From: Glomus cerebriforme
Taxonomy: Eukaryota > Glomeromycota > Glomeromycetes > Glomerales > Glomeraceae
DNA length: 26,548 bases
Assembly (NCBI GenBank): GCA_003550305.1
Contig: QKYT01000232.1
Location: 12,720 to 39,267, forward strand
Reading direction: 5' to 3'
Part shown: piece after piece, positions 9,262-19,300 of the stretch
Layout: each line of letters starts with the position of its first letter
Position numbering within the stretch: the stretch's first letter is position 1
Translations under genes and position numbers: made by a program
The notes under the pieces: model-generated
Database searches by the model: none
Seen by the model: only the letters and a program-made list of their open reading frames with translations
What the model was told of the DNA's origin: nothing

Positions 9262-10330
9262 ATGGCTTTATATTTACCTCAACAAGAAAATAAAAATACA
9301 AATCATCATTTAGATATTTTTGAACAAGACCAACTCACTGATATAAGACAATTAAATGATATTGAAAGTATTAGTTATGCTTTCATGTTAACAAATCAAT
9401 CCAGTGTTGCGATTAAAAAAATTAAAACCCCGCAAACCGATAGAGTAAATATAATAATTGTATATTAATTATTATTAAATTGATTTAATTAATTATATTT
9501 ATATAATTTTTTAGACGAGTGAATGGAAATGCGATCATATATACAATCATCCTAATATCGTTGAATTTTTGGGATTTTACAGCATTAAAGGTAATAATTT
9601 AAATTTATTTTTATCGATTTTAATAAATTTTTTTATTAATCAACCATATTTTTTTATTTTATAGATGAAAACCAATTATTTTCGATAATGCCATTCGCTA
9701 ATGACGGTAATTTAAGAAATTATATTGGAAACAATGCATTATCCTTCGATAAAAAGATAGAAATTGCGATAAATATCACAAATGGAATTAAATTCTTACA
9801 TGAGAATGATATTATTCATGAAAATATTGTGAGTAAATAATAATTTTACTTGTATATTGTATATTTTTTTTAAATTAATTTTTTATTTTCTTTTATAGAA
9901 TCCAAAAAATATTCTTATATTTGATGGAATTGCTAAAATTTCAAATTTACCCAGTAACAATTTATACTTAAGGAATAAGGATTTATACTTTGATGATGAT
10001 CTCTTTGATAATATTGGATACATAGAACCAAGTTCAATTTTTAATGAGAATTATATGAAAAATAAGAGTGTAGATATTTATAGTTTGGGAACTCTTTTAT
10101 GGGAAATAATGAGCGAAAAAATACCATATTCAAAAGATCGAAATGATAATCGTCTTTGCCAATTAATCATTAAGATCAGAGGAGGTTACAGGGAAGTTAA
10201 CGTAATTAATAATCCTGAATATACTAATCTATACAAAAATTGTTGGAATGGAAATAATTTAAATAGGCCAAAGATTGATGATGTTTATAACCAACTTTTA
10301 AGTATTAAGAAGCTTGGGAATTTAAATTAA
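9262..10330 (+). CDS. Stand-alone pseudokinase (HEN/NLP type), spliced, 284 aa
   Basis: Predicted exons are 9262-9444, 9515-9590, 9665-9828 and 9899-10330, all with GT..AG introns of 70-74 nt and an unbroken frame. The fold is a TKL-like protein kinase. Landmarks: an N-lobe without a glycine loop, beta-3 VAIKK (Lys about 52), HPNIVEFLGF (about 73-82), [28 protein letters not shown] (HRD replaced, HEN at 138-140), NPKNIL keeping the catalytic-loop Asn, AKISNLP in place of DFG (about 157-159), IDIYSLG-like alpha-F segment VDIYSLGTLLWEIM, and LNRPKIDDV near the end. Both catalytic aspartates are Asn, so phosphotransfer is unlikely; an allosteric or scaffold role is inferred. It matches the C-terminal module of the large minus-strand gene. 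The in-frame GTG at 9202 resembles that gene's MSN start, with TAA directly before it, so ATG 9262 is chosen. Confidence 0.8.
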
Positions 10331-11512
10331 CTCCGCATCTAATTAACCTTGATGCTACTAATATATGCTATAATATTTTATGCATTTAATTACAATAGAT
10401 TTTTTTTACTTAATAATTAAGTTTTAAGCCATTTATGATAGTTGTTTCAAAGTAATTATGCGGAAATTTTTTTTTTTCAATTCAAAATCTAAATAAAACA
10501 ATAAACGCTATTAATACTCTATTAATGCACACACATAAACACGTTTTACATTGTGTCACAAATAAATAAAGATATGTGATGCAATGCAAAATAGGTTTCC
10601 TCCGAAAAAATAAATTACTGAATTCTGGCAATTTCAGGAGCAATTTATGTTCAAATGAACTCGACAAAAGCCGATTGCATTATTTTCTTTCTTCTGACTT
10701 CGTGTGACCAATTTCGAACAATAATCGTATGCGGTGTAAATTAGTGGCAAATTAAATTTTTTTGGGGCAAAAAAAAATCAACCCCTTTTAGTTTAAAAAT
10801 AATAATTTATTATCAGGTGCATTTGCAGTACAACCACGAAACTTTAAAAATGCCATCCTATCACAACCAAACTAATGTTTTACGCCTCTTTTGATGGAAT
10901 AAAAAGTTAGTGTTTGCTATTGCATAATCAAATTTACTTAATTGAGATAAAAAAAAACAGAAGGGTATAGAAACTTTATATTGTACAGATTATTGTACAT
11001 ATATAAAAAATACATATTACATACCAGGCTATTCCAAATATCACGTTATATATGTATTTTTAGATTTGATAAAAAATTTTCCTCCTTTTCGCATGATTTA
11101 TTAATTGTTAAAGATCAGAATAAGAAATTTTCTATATACCGCGTTATTTGAAGCTTTTAGGTAGAGAATATTAATATGATAATAATGAATCGGGACATTT
11201 ATATCTGAATGAATATTAGCATTTTTATTATAATACTTCCATTTGAAGCTTGTACAATTCATATCTTCAGAATTATCGTTAAATTTATATACGGAGAAAG
11301 CTCTGATCAGAATCACGGTTCACTATACCATTATATACGATTCTTTTTCCGCAAAAAAACATCAGTATAAATTAAATTTCGAAAATTATTTTAATAAACT
11401 ATTAGTGCATGCAGTCCTAAATAATAATTAGAACGACACCCTAAGACGTTATCATTCTTTAATATCCTCAAAGCCTTTCTATTTGTACTAGAGGTGCGGA
11501 CATTTATTATAA
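10331..11512. other. Intergenic DNA, no gene supported
   Basis: Slightly less AT-rich than the left third. Short frames on both strands here overlap each other (around 11101-11431), lack family features and look like chance. No element ends or repeats recognised. Confidence 0.5.
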
Positions 11513-11514
11513 TA

Positions 11515-12772
11515 CAGTAGCGGTCATAAGTAACCTACCCCTCGCCATTTAAAAAATAATTAATAAACAATAAAAAATTTTTTTATTATAAAATACAAGA
11601 TGAATCCTGATCATTAATACATAGTATAGTCCCCTCCCGCCTCTATTAATGCCGCAACTCTCTTTTTCATACTACATATGAGTTTTTCAGCTAATTCATT
11701 TGATAATTGCCTCCACTCTTTGGTTAATTTCGCCTTTAAAGTCCTAGTTGTATTGATTTTTTTTTTTTTGATATTTTAATTTTCATAAGTTGTCACATTT
11801 TCTATTGGATTTTGATCAGGTGACATAGATGGCCAAGGCAGCACAGTCACCTCATTTTCTTCTTTCCATTTTTTACAAATTTTTGAACAGTGTTTAGGAT
11901 CATTGTCTTCCTACAAGATCCAATCTATATTATATATGCCAAAAAATTCACAGGCAGAAGGTAGAAGACTCCTTTCATAAATACTATTCATAAAAAGGGC
12001 ATCCAGATTTCACTCAAAGCAAATTAGCTTACCAAATCCTTTAGCCGAAAAACAACCCCACACATGAACCTTTTGTGGATGCTTGACAGTATGGAATACT
12101 TTACACCTCTGAATGAACTGCCAGACCTTTCTATTTGACTGGAATAATTGAAAGGTACTTTCATCAGTAAAAATTACTTTTTTCCAATCAAAATTTTGAT
12201 GGTTTTTTGCCCATTGCAATCGGTTAACTCTGTGTCTCTCAGAAAGCAAAGGTTTTGAAATTTCTCTCACAAATTTACCCCCAGACTTACCAAGACGTCG
12301 CCTAATTGTCCTTGCACTAACTGTAACACCTTGTTTTTCAAGTTTATTTTGTATTTGGATTCTGTAATATCATGTTTTTCCATCGCCATCTTCACAATTT
12401 GCTTGTCTTGTGCCTTAGTCATTTTGCGAGGTCGGCCTGGCTTTTGTTTATCACATAAGTTCTTATCTTGATAGTATTTTTGGACCCAATAAACTACTAT
12501 AGGCTTGCTACAACTGATATAAGAAGCTATTTTTCATAGCCCCACTTTGGACCTTTGGATGTTCATGTAAAAAAGCAATTTCATATCGTTTATCAAGAGA
12601 AAGAGCCATTTTTTGTGGTGTAACTTCACTGATCATCTAACTCCTGATTTATATGTTGTACAAACCTATAATTTCGCAGATGATCAAGATTATCATTGAA
12701 CTTAAATTATATAAATTTTTACGGTAGATTATCACATGACTTCAGAAAATAATAGGGGTAAGTTACTTACTG
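11515..12772 (-). mobile_element. Tc1-type transposon, 1,258 bp, inactive
   Basis: The element is flanked by TA (11513-11514 and 12773-12774). The left end starts CAGTAGCGGTCATAAGTAAC and the complement of the right end starts CAGTAAGTAACTTACCCCT. The ends are the same inverted repeat, except that nine bases (GCGGTCATA) are missing from the right one. Length and a single minus-strand transposase filling the element fit Tc1/mariner. The first bases CAGTRGCGSTCA are shared with the palindromic element at 3923, so both belong to one clade. A dead transposase and asymmetrical ends mean the copy cannot move itself. Confidence 0.85.
11614..12636 (-). pseudogene. Broken Tc1 transposase (DD34E)
   Basis: The frame starts at ATG 12636 (MISEVTPQKMALSLDKRYEI) and the decayed C-terminus reaches TAA at 11614, about 340 codons, the usual Tc1 length. 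Order of parts: N-terminal HTH region; GRPRK linker motif (GRPRKMTKAQDKQ) typical between the two paired-like HTH domains; second HTH ending SARTIRRRLG; then the catalytic core with FTDES (first Asp), DNDPKH (second Asp) and PDQNPIEN (Glu). The spacing from second Asp to Glu is 34 residues, the Tc1 signature. A frameshift in the first HTH, another near 12360, and stops after ICFE and before EDNDPKH inactivate it; the latter TAG probably replaced CAG. The longest intact piece is 12010-12270. Confidence 0.9.
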
Positions 12773-12824
12773 TATATATTAATTTATATTTATAAATATA
12801 TAAATAATCAATATATTTTTGAAC

Positions 12825-12924
12825 TAGAATAGTAATTTTAGAACAGAAGCGCAGATTACGTGGTACTCTTAGTCAGAATAATGCATCTGTTCGAGATTAC
12901 TATGATGATCTGGGATACTGCTAG
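12825..12924 (+). pseudogene. Coding-like fragment beside the Tc1 element
   Basis: A plus-strand frame reads LEQKRRLRGTLSQNN then ASVRDYYDDLGYC and TAG. An acceptor-like AG precedes it (about 12828 or 12841). The codon mix is much less AT-biased than the flanks, which suggests a former terminal exon. The product is not recognised. It lies only about 50 bp past the right end of the Tc1 copy. Confidence 0.3.
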
Positions 12925-13530
12925 GCTAGTAATTATAGATGTTATCATTCAAATCTTAAAATCCAAATCCTAAATTTAATCTTATGTGTTAAATTCTTAA
13001 TTCCAAATCTAGCTCTATAGTAGACAACTGTATAGTAATTAGGTAATAATTTATAGATTTATATTTACAGTATATACTAAAGTTATAAGTTTAATTGAGA
13101 TTTTTTTTTTAATATTATAAGTTGGAATTAAAAATTAGAATTAAAGTTAATCAAATTGGCCTAAAAAGCTAAAATAATATGCTGAAACACATTAATATCA
13201 ATTTTAACAAAGTTAAAATTAAATACTTAGTGTTTATTTAATAGGTATAGCAGTACAGATTTGATAGGAATATTAATTATAAATTAGTATTATATGATAT
13301 TATAATTATTATCTAAATAGCATTCTTTATTTTTTTTTTTATTTTATTTAACTGAATAAATTAAGTTTTATAATTTGATTTTAAATTATTATGAATCTGG
13401 TTAATCTGGATATCTGATGAACTATTTATCAAAAAGACAGATTAAGGATTGATCAGATTATCCATCAAATTGATCAGATAGTTTATCAAATATTTGATCA
13501 ATCCAATAAAAAAAAACCTATAATATAAAA
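12925..13530. other. AT-rich gap with a TGATCA-rich palindrome
   Basis: No gene is seen. At 13446-13504 GGATTGATCA and TGATCAATCC form a perfect 10-bp inverted repeat enclosing a third TGATCA. It may be a decayed MITE end pair or a chance hairpin. Confidence 0.4.
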
Positions 13531-14130
13531 AAAAAAAAAATTCAAAAGAACATTAGTAATCATTCTTTAAAATATTAAATTAGAAAATCCCAATTCTCCT
13601 ACATATAAACTTACCTTTCAAGAATTCTCCAAACTGAATTTAAAAAAAAAAAAAAATCAAAAAAGATTAATAATTATTTTAAAATATTAAAATAGAAAAA
13701 CCCTTCTTATATATAAATTTACTTTAGAAAAATTCTTCAAGTTAAATCTACAAAAGAAAAAAGTTTAAAAGAAGATTAAAAATATTCTTTAAAATATTTA
13801 AATAAAAAAATTCTTCTTATACATAAACTTATATATCTTTCAAGAATCTTTAAGTCAAAACTTATAAAAAATTCAAAAAAATATTTATTAGCAATTATTT
13901 TTTATAATATTAAAGTGAAAAAAATTTTTTACATACTTTTTAACAATTTTTCAAGCTGAAAATTACAAAAAAAATTAAAAAAAATATTAATAAAAAAATA
14001 TTCTTTAAGTAAAAAACTAATATTTTTAATTTTTTTCTTTCCATTACCTTTAAGAAAACTACTAAATTTATTATTTATAAGAATTCTAAAGAAAAAAAAA
14101 TGCAAATTAATAAAGTTTTAAAAATTAAAA
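13530..14130. repeat. Degenerate 110-bp tandem repeat, about 5 copies
   Basis: The marker ATTCTTTAAAATATTAAA and its variants recur at about 13561, 13672, 13782, 13893 and 13999, spaced 106-111 bp. Each unit then has an ATACATAAACTTA-like segment, TTTCAAGAATTCT-like segment and a poly-A stretch. Copies are strongly diverged, so the array is old. Frames are closed. Confidence 0.65.
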
Positions 14131-14156
14131 AAAAAACTAACTTGTTTTTTACTTCT

Positions 14157-14252
14157 ATATTTCTAAAAGTTCAATAATTTCACTATCATTAGTCAAAATT
14201 AAAACTTTTGATTTTAAACCTTTTAGTAAAGTTTCATTTAATTCAGTCATAT
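14157..14252 (-). pseudogene. Tiny coding-like frame of 31 codons, possible exon remnant
   Basis: On the minus strand ATG at 14252 opens MTELNETLLKGLKSKVLI, ending SEIIELLEI and TAG at 14157. The amino-acid mix is protein-like for AT-rich DNA, and the frame abuts the degenerate 110-bp array. No family is recognised. It could be a chance frame or an N-terminal exon of a lost element gene. Confidence 0.2.
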
Positions 14253-15389
14253 AATTTAGCAAAAATTCACAAATTAATTAATTTGATTATTTAATTTACT
14301 GGCAATCAATAACAGTTATAACAATTATCAATTATTATTTTAATAAGTCTAGATTTTTTTTTTCATTTACAGTATGTGAAAAAGTTTTTGGAAAAATATT
14401 TTCATTTGTTATGCAATAAATAAGTATTAGTGGTATATAAAAATTTGTGGTTATATCCTTCATGATATGAAAAATAAGTTATCAAAAGTATATTAGCAAC
14501 AGATCACATGCTATTCACTTATTAAAATTTAAGTCATCCAAAAAATCATTGGAAAAAATAAGATAATTAATATTTGACTAATTGGATAACTTTAAAAACA
14601 GTTTCATGATAAATATCTAACCAAATTTAATAATTTTTTTTTATTTCTTTTGCTGTATCATAAAGTATATCTAATAAAATTTTTATAGTACATTAATGAT
14701 AAAATCAAAGTTAAATTTTAAAAAAAAAATTATTAAAATTTTGATTGATTGACGATATTATTAGAGGCGCGAGTGATGAATTGAAGAGCCGATGCTGCTA
14801 GTTTCTTTAGGCGTATGACCGGTTGAATTTTAATGTAAAAGGTATGTAATGTGTTTAAAAATTCTTTAATATGGTACAGTAGCTTGAATTGTAAACTAAT
14901 GAGCAAGTTTCATTACCAGTTAACTAATTTTTTAACATTCCCGAAATTGAATTAATTAAATTATTAATTTAATTATTATATTTAATTTATTAATAATTTA
15001 ATAGATAGCACTTACATTTTATTTAAGCGTAGCTGATTTAAGAACTAGTGGGGATTTATAAAATTGTCTCGCACATGATTTATATAAAAAGGTTAAAACT
15101 GTATAGAAGAATATACCGTCCAGACTGAAAAGAATCAAAGTATTGGCTTAAATATGAAAATTTTCTTCCGCATAAAATTACATCCATATTAGATAACGCA
15201 AAACTTCAGTTTCTCCTAAAATTGAACTTACAATATTAGAAAATTATTCTCCTGAAATTGATCAAAAACGCATTCTTCATTTATATTTCTCGTATTAATT
15301 TCAAACTATTGAAACTATTAAAAAAGATTTTTTTTTTTCTTAAAAGAAATATTTATTGATTTAAATATAAATGTTAATTAAATAAGTAC
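14253..15389. other. Intergenic DNA downstream of the large minus-strand gene
   Basis: No sustained frame on either strand. A less AT-rich patch at about 14764-14830 (GAGGCGCGAGTGATG..) has no recognisable structure. The 3' end of the kinase gene transcript should lie near 15300-15389; several AATAAA-like and TTTATT motifs are present, none decisive. Confidence 0.4.
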
Positions 15390-16383
15390 CTATTTAATAT
15401 TTAAAAGCTTATCATAAACAACACTAATTGATGGCCTATTTAAACTATCTCCATCCCAACATTTTTCATAAAGATCTTTATATTCAGCAGGAATATCCGG
15501 AATATCATTTTCTCTATCACCTTCTCTAATCTTATTAATCAATTGTTTTATACTCTGATTCTGATCTGAATAAGGTATTCTTTCACTCATAATTTCCCAT
15601 AAAAGACTTCCTAAACTATATATATCTATGGTGTTATTCTTTTTATATTCTGTATTTGAGAATAAATTTGGATCTATATATCCAATATTATCAAAAAAGC
15701 TCTCATTTGTATATAAATCATTTTTATCAGCATTATTATATAACAAAGGTAAATTTGAAATTTTAGCAACCCCTTCAAATATAAGGATATTTTTTGGATT
15801 CTATAAAACAAATAATAAATTATTATCAAATAACATACAACGTAATATGTAAAAGAAATTAGGTTACTTACTAGATTTTCATGAGTAATATCATTCTCAT
15901 GCAAGAACTTAATTCCATTTGCGACGTCTTTTGCAATCTCAATCTTATTACTGAATGATAATTCATTATTCCTTATATATTCTCTTAAGTTATCATTATT
16001 AGCGAATGGCATTAATAAAAATATTTGAGTTTCATCTATATAAAATTAACAATAATTAATAAAAAATTTGAATTTAATAAAAATAAATTTAAATTTACCT
16101 TTAATACTAATTCCCAAAAATTCAACAATTTTAGGATGATTGAATATATGATACCATTCATTTATCTTTAAAAAAAAATTTCACTTAATAATAATTAAAT
16201 ATAATCAATACAGATTATTCTATTACTTACTTTTTGTAATAATTTTAAACGATCTTTATCAATTTGTAATTTTTTAACTGCAATTTTAATTTCATCATGT
16301 ATCGGCATCATTGCAGAAAAAATATTATTATTTAGTTGTTCTATAAATTTTAGTTGATCTGATTTAATAATTTTAAATTTATC
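15390..16383 (-). other. C-terminal pseudokinase domain of the large gene
   Basis: The end of exon 5 and exons 6-8. N-lobe: [10 protein letters not shown] without any glycine loop, beta-3 IAVKKL (Lys about 1247), [18 protein letters not shown], then [17 protein letters not shown]. Catalytic loop ITHENL (HEN for HRD, about 1335-1337) followed by NPKNIL with the loop Asn kept. AKISNLP stands where DFG should be (about 1354-1356). The alpha-F segment [21 protein letters not shown] and [13 protein letters not shown] are conserved. Loss of glycine loop and both catalytic Asp predicts no phosphotransfer; the folded core looks intact. The module aligns over its whole length with the separate plus-strand gene at 9262-10330. 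Confidence 0.85.
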
Positions 16384-19300
16384 TTGAAATTCCTTATTTT
16401 CTGAATTTTGATACCAATAATTGGCTAATTCCATATTTTTTTCAGTTCCTTCACCATTTTCATACAATGATCCAAGACTATTTTGTGCTTTGACATAACC
16501 TTTCTCTGCTGCATTTTTATATAGTTCGAATGCTTTTTCTTTATCGACTATAGTTCCAATTCCATGATTATAGCAGTTTCCAAGTTTATATTGAGCTTTA
16601 ATAAATCCTCTATTGGTTGCTTTTTCGTATAGTTTAAATGCTTTATTTACATCTTTATCAGTTCCTTGTCCTAATTCATAATTTAAACCTAAATTATATT
16701 GTGCATCTTCGCATCCGTTTTTTGCCGATTCTTGATACCAATAAAAGGACATTTTTGAATCCTTTTTGGTTCCTTCGCCATTTTCATATAATAATCCAAG
16801 ATTATACTGTGCTTCAATATTTCCTTTTTCGGCTGCCTTTTTATATAACTCGAAGGCTTTCTCTTTATTAACTGTAGTTCCAATTCCATTATAATAACAA
16901 TTTCCAAGTTTATATTGAGCATCCGTAAATCCTTCTTGAGCTGCTTTTTCATATAATTCGAATGCTTTTTTTTTATTAATTTCAGTTCCAATTCCGTTAT
17001 TATAACAGTTTCCAAGTTTATATTGAGCCTTTACAAATTCTTTTTTGGCCGCTTCTTCATATAATTCGAATGCTTTCTTTTCATTTTTATCGGTTCCTTT
17101 TCCTAATTCATAGAATATACCCAAATTATATTGAGCAAATTCGTATCCATTTTTTGCTGATTTTTGATACCAATCATAAGCTAATTTCAGATTCTTTTCG
17201 GAGGGGTCACCATTTTCATATGATAATCCAAGATGATATTGAGCTATTTTATGTCCTTTTTCAGCTGCTTTTTTATAATATCTAAACGCATTGTCTTTAT
17301 CGGTTTGTATTCCAATTCCATTGAAATAAAGATCGCCAAGTTTATATAAAGCGTCTAAATAGTTACTTTCAGTCGCATTTTTATATGATTCAAATGCTTT
17401 GGTTTTATCTTCTTTAGTCCCAATTCCAAATAGATAACATCTGCCCAGATTATAATGCGCAACTTCATCGTCTTGTTTTGCTGCTTGATTATACCAGTAG
17501 AAAGCTTTTTTTTGATCTATTTCTTGACCATTTTCATATAATGATCCAAGACTCTTTTGTGCTTCGATATGTCCTTTCTTAGCTGCAATTTGATATGATT
17601 CAATTGCTTTTTTCTTATCAATATTAATTCCAATTCCCCCATTATAACAATTTCCAAGTTGAAATACTGCATCCACATATCCTTCATCAGCGATTTCTTT
17701 ATATAAATCAAATGCTTTAGTTTCATTTCTTTCAACTCCAATCCCTAATTGATAACATCTGCCTAGATTATATTGCGCCATTTTATTTTTTCTTTTTGCT
17801 GCTTTATTATACCAGCGAAAAGCTTCCTTAAGATCTTTTTCTGTTCCTTGGCCATTTTCATATAATGATCCAAGATAATTTTGTGCGTCATTATTTTTTT
17901 CCTTGGCTGCCACTGTGTATAATTCGAATGCTTTGATTTTATTAATATCAGTTCCAATTCCTTTATCATAACAATTACCAAGTTGAAATTTTGCACTTAT
18001 ATGACCTTGTTCAGCTGATTGTTTATACAATTCAAAAGCTTTTCTCTCATCCTTTCTTGTATTTTCTCCTTCTTTATAAATATTACCTAATTCATATTGT
18101 GAAAATTTACAACCACTTTCTGCTGCCTTTTGAATATAATGAATTCCTTTAATGTTATTCTTTTTCGTTAATATTGTTCCATAATAATTCAATCCAAATT
18201 GTCTCATTTTTTTTAAACTTAATATTTGAAGCTTATTTTCATTAACTTGTTGATTATAATATTTTTTAAGAATATCTTTTGCAACAATATTTCCGCCACC
18301 TGCCGCCTTTTCATACCAATATTTAGCTTGGATTTTATTCTTTTTTGTTCCAATTCCTTTATGATGACAATTTCCAAGTTGATATTGTGCATCGGGAACT
18401 TTTTGTAAAGCTAGGATTTCGTAATAATTAAATGCTTTGGTTAAATCTTTTTCGACTCCTTTTCCTAACCTATAACAATTCGCAAGATAAAGCTTTGCGG
18501 TCATATTTCCACCATCAGCTGCTTTCTTATACCAATATATAGATTGTTTTTCATTTTGTTTAGTCCCAATACCATATTCGTAACAATATCCTAAATAAAC
18601 TTGCCCAACAATACTTTTATTTTCTGCAGCACTTTGATACCATTGGAACGACAAAATTTTGTTCTGTTTAATTCCACATCCATCATTATAACACTTGGCA
18701 AGATAAACTTGCGCAATTGAGCAATTATCGGATGCCGCTTTCGAAAATAATTCAAATGCTTTAGCGTTATTTTTTTCTAAATTATTATCAATATTATAAT
18801 AATAAAATAATCCAAGAAACCAAACGTATTTCGACATAACTTGATTTTTTAAGAGCCAATTTATAATGTTATTCGAAGTTTGATCTAATTGCGATATTTG
18901 TTGATTGATATGTTGCTTAATCTGCTCAAGAGTGAACCCTTTATTAAGTTTTTTAATTAACTTATCGATAATCAGATTATTAGTGTTAATAAATTTTGTC
19001 TCGGATGAATTATTTTCGGAATCAATTGTACTTGATTTAACAGTCGTTTTATCTTGTGGACTTAAACCACTTTTAGTCTCATGGTTTAAATCTATGGTTC
19101 CTTCGCTTGAATCCGAGTACATTTCTAATAAATTATCATCTCTTTGTTCATGAGAAATGATTGCTTTAAGAGTCGAAACAACATTATGCATATCAGGGCG
19201 CTCATTTGGCTCATATTTCCAACATTCTATAAAATAATGAGGTCAAAAATTGGTTCTTAAAAATAATAATGACATTAAATATTATTAATATCATCACCTT

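Noticed and set aside
11101..11431. Overlapping frames on both strands (71 and 62 codons)
   Set aside because: They overlap antisense, neither has domain features and codon use matches intergenic DNA.
16638..18408. Several frames of 60-108 codons on both strands inside the Sel1 region
   Set aside because: They are other-frame readings of the repetitive Sel1 exon; their repeats follow the 108-bp period and they have no independent features.
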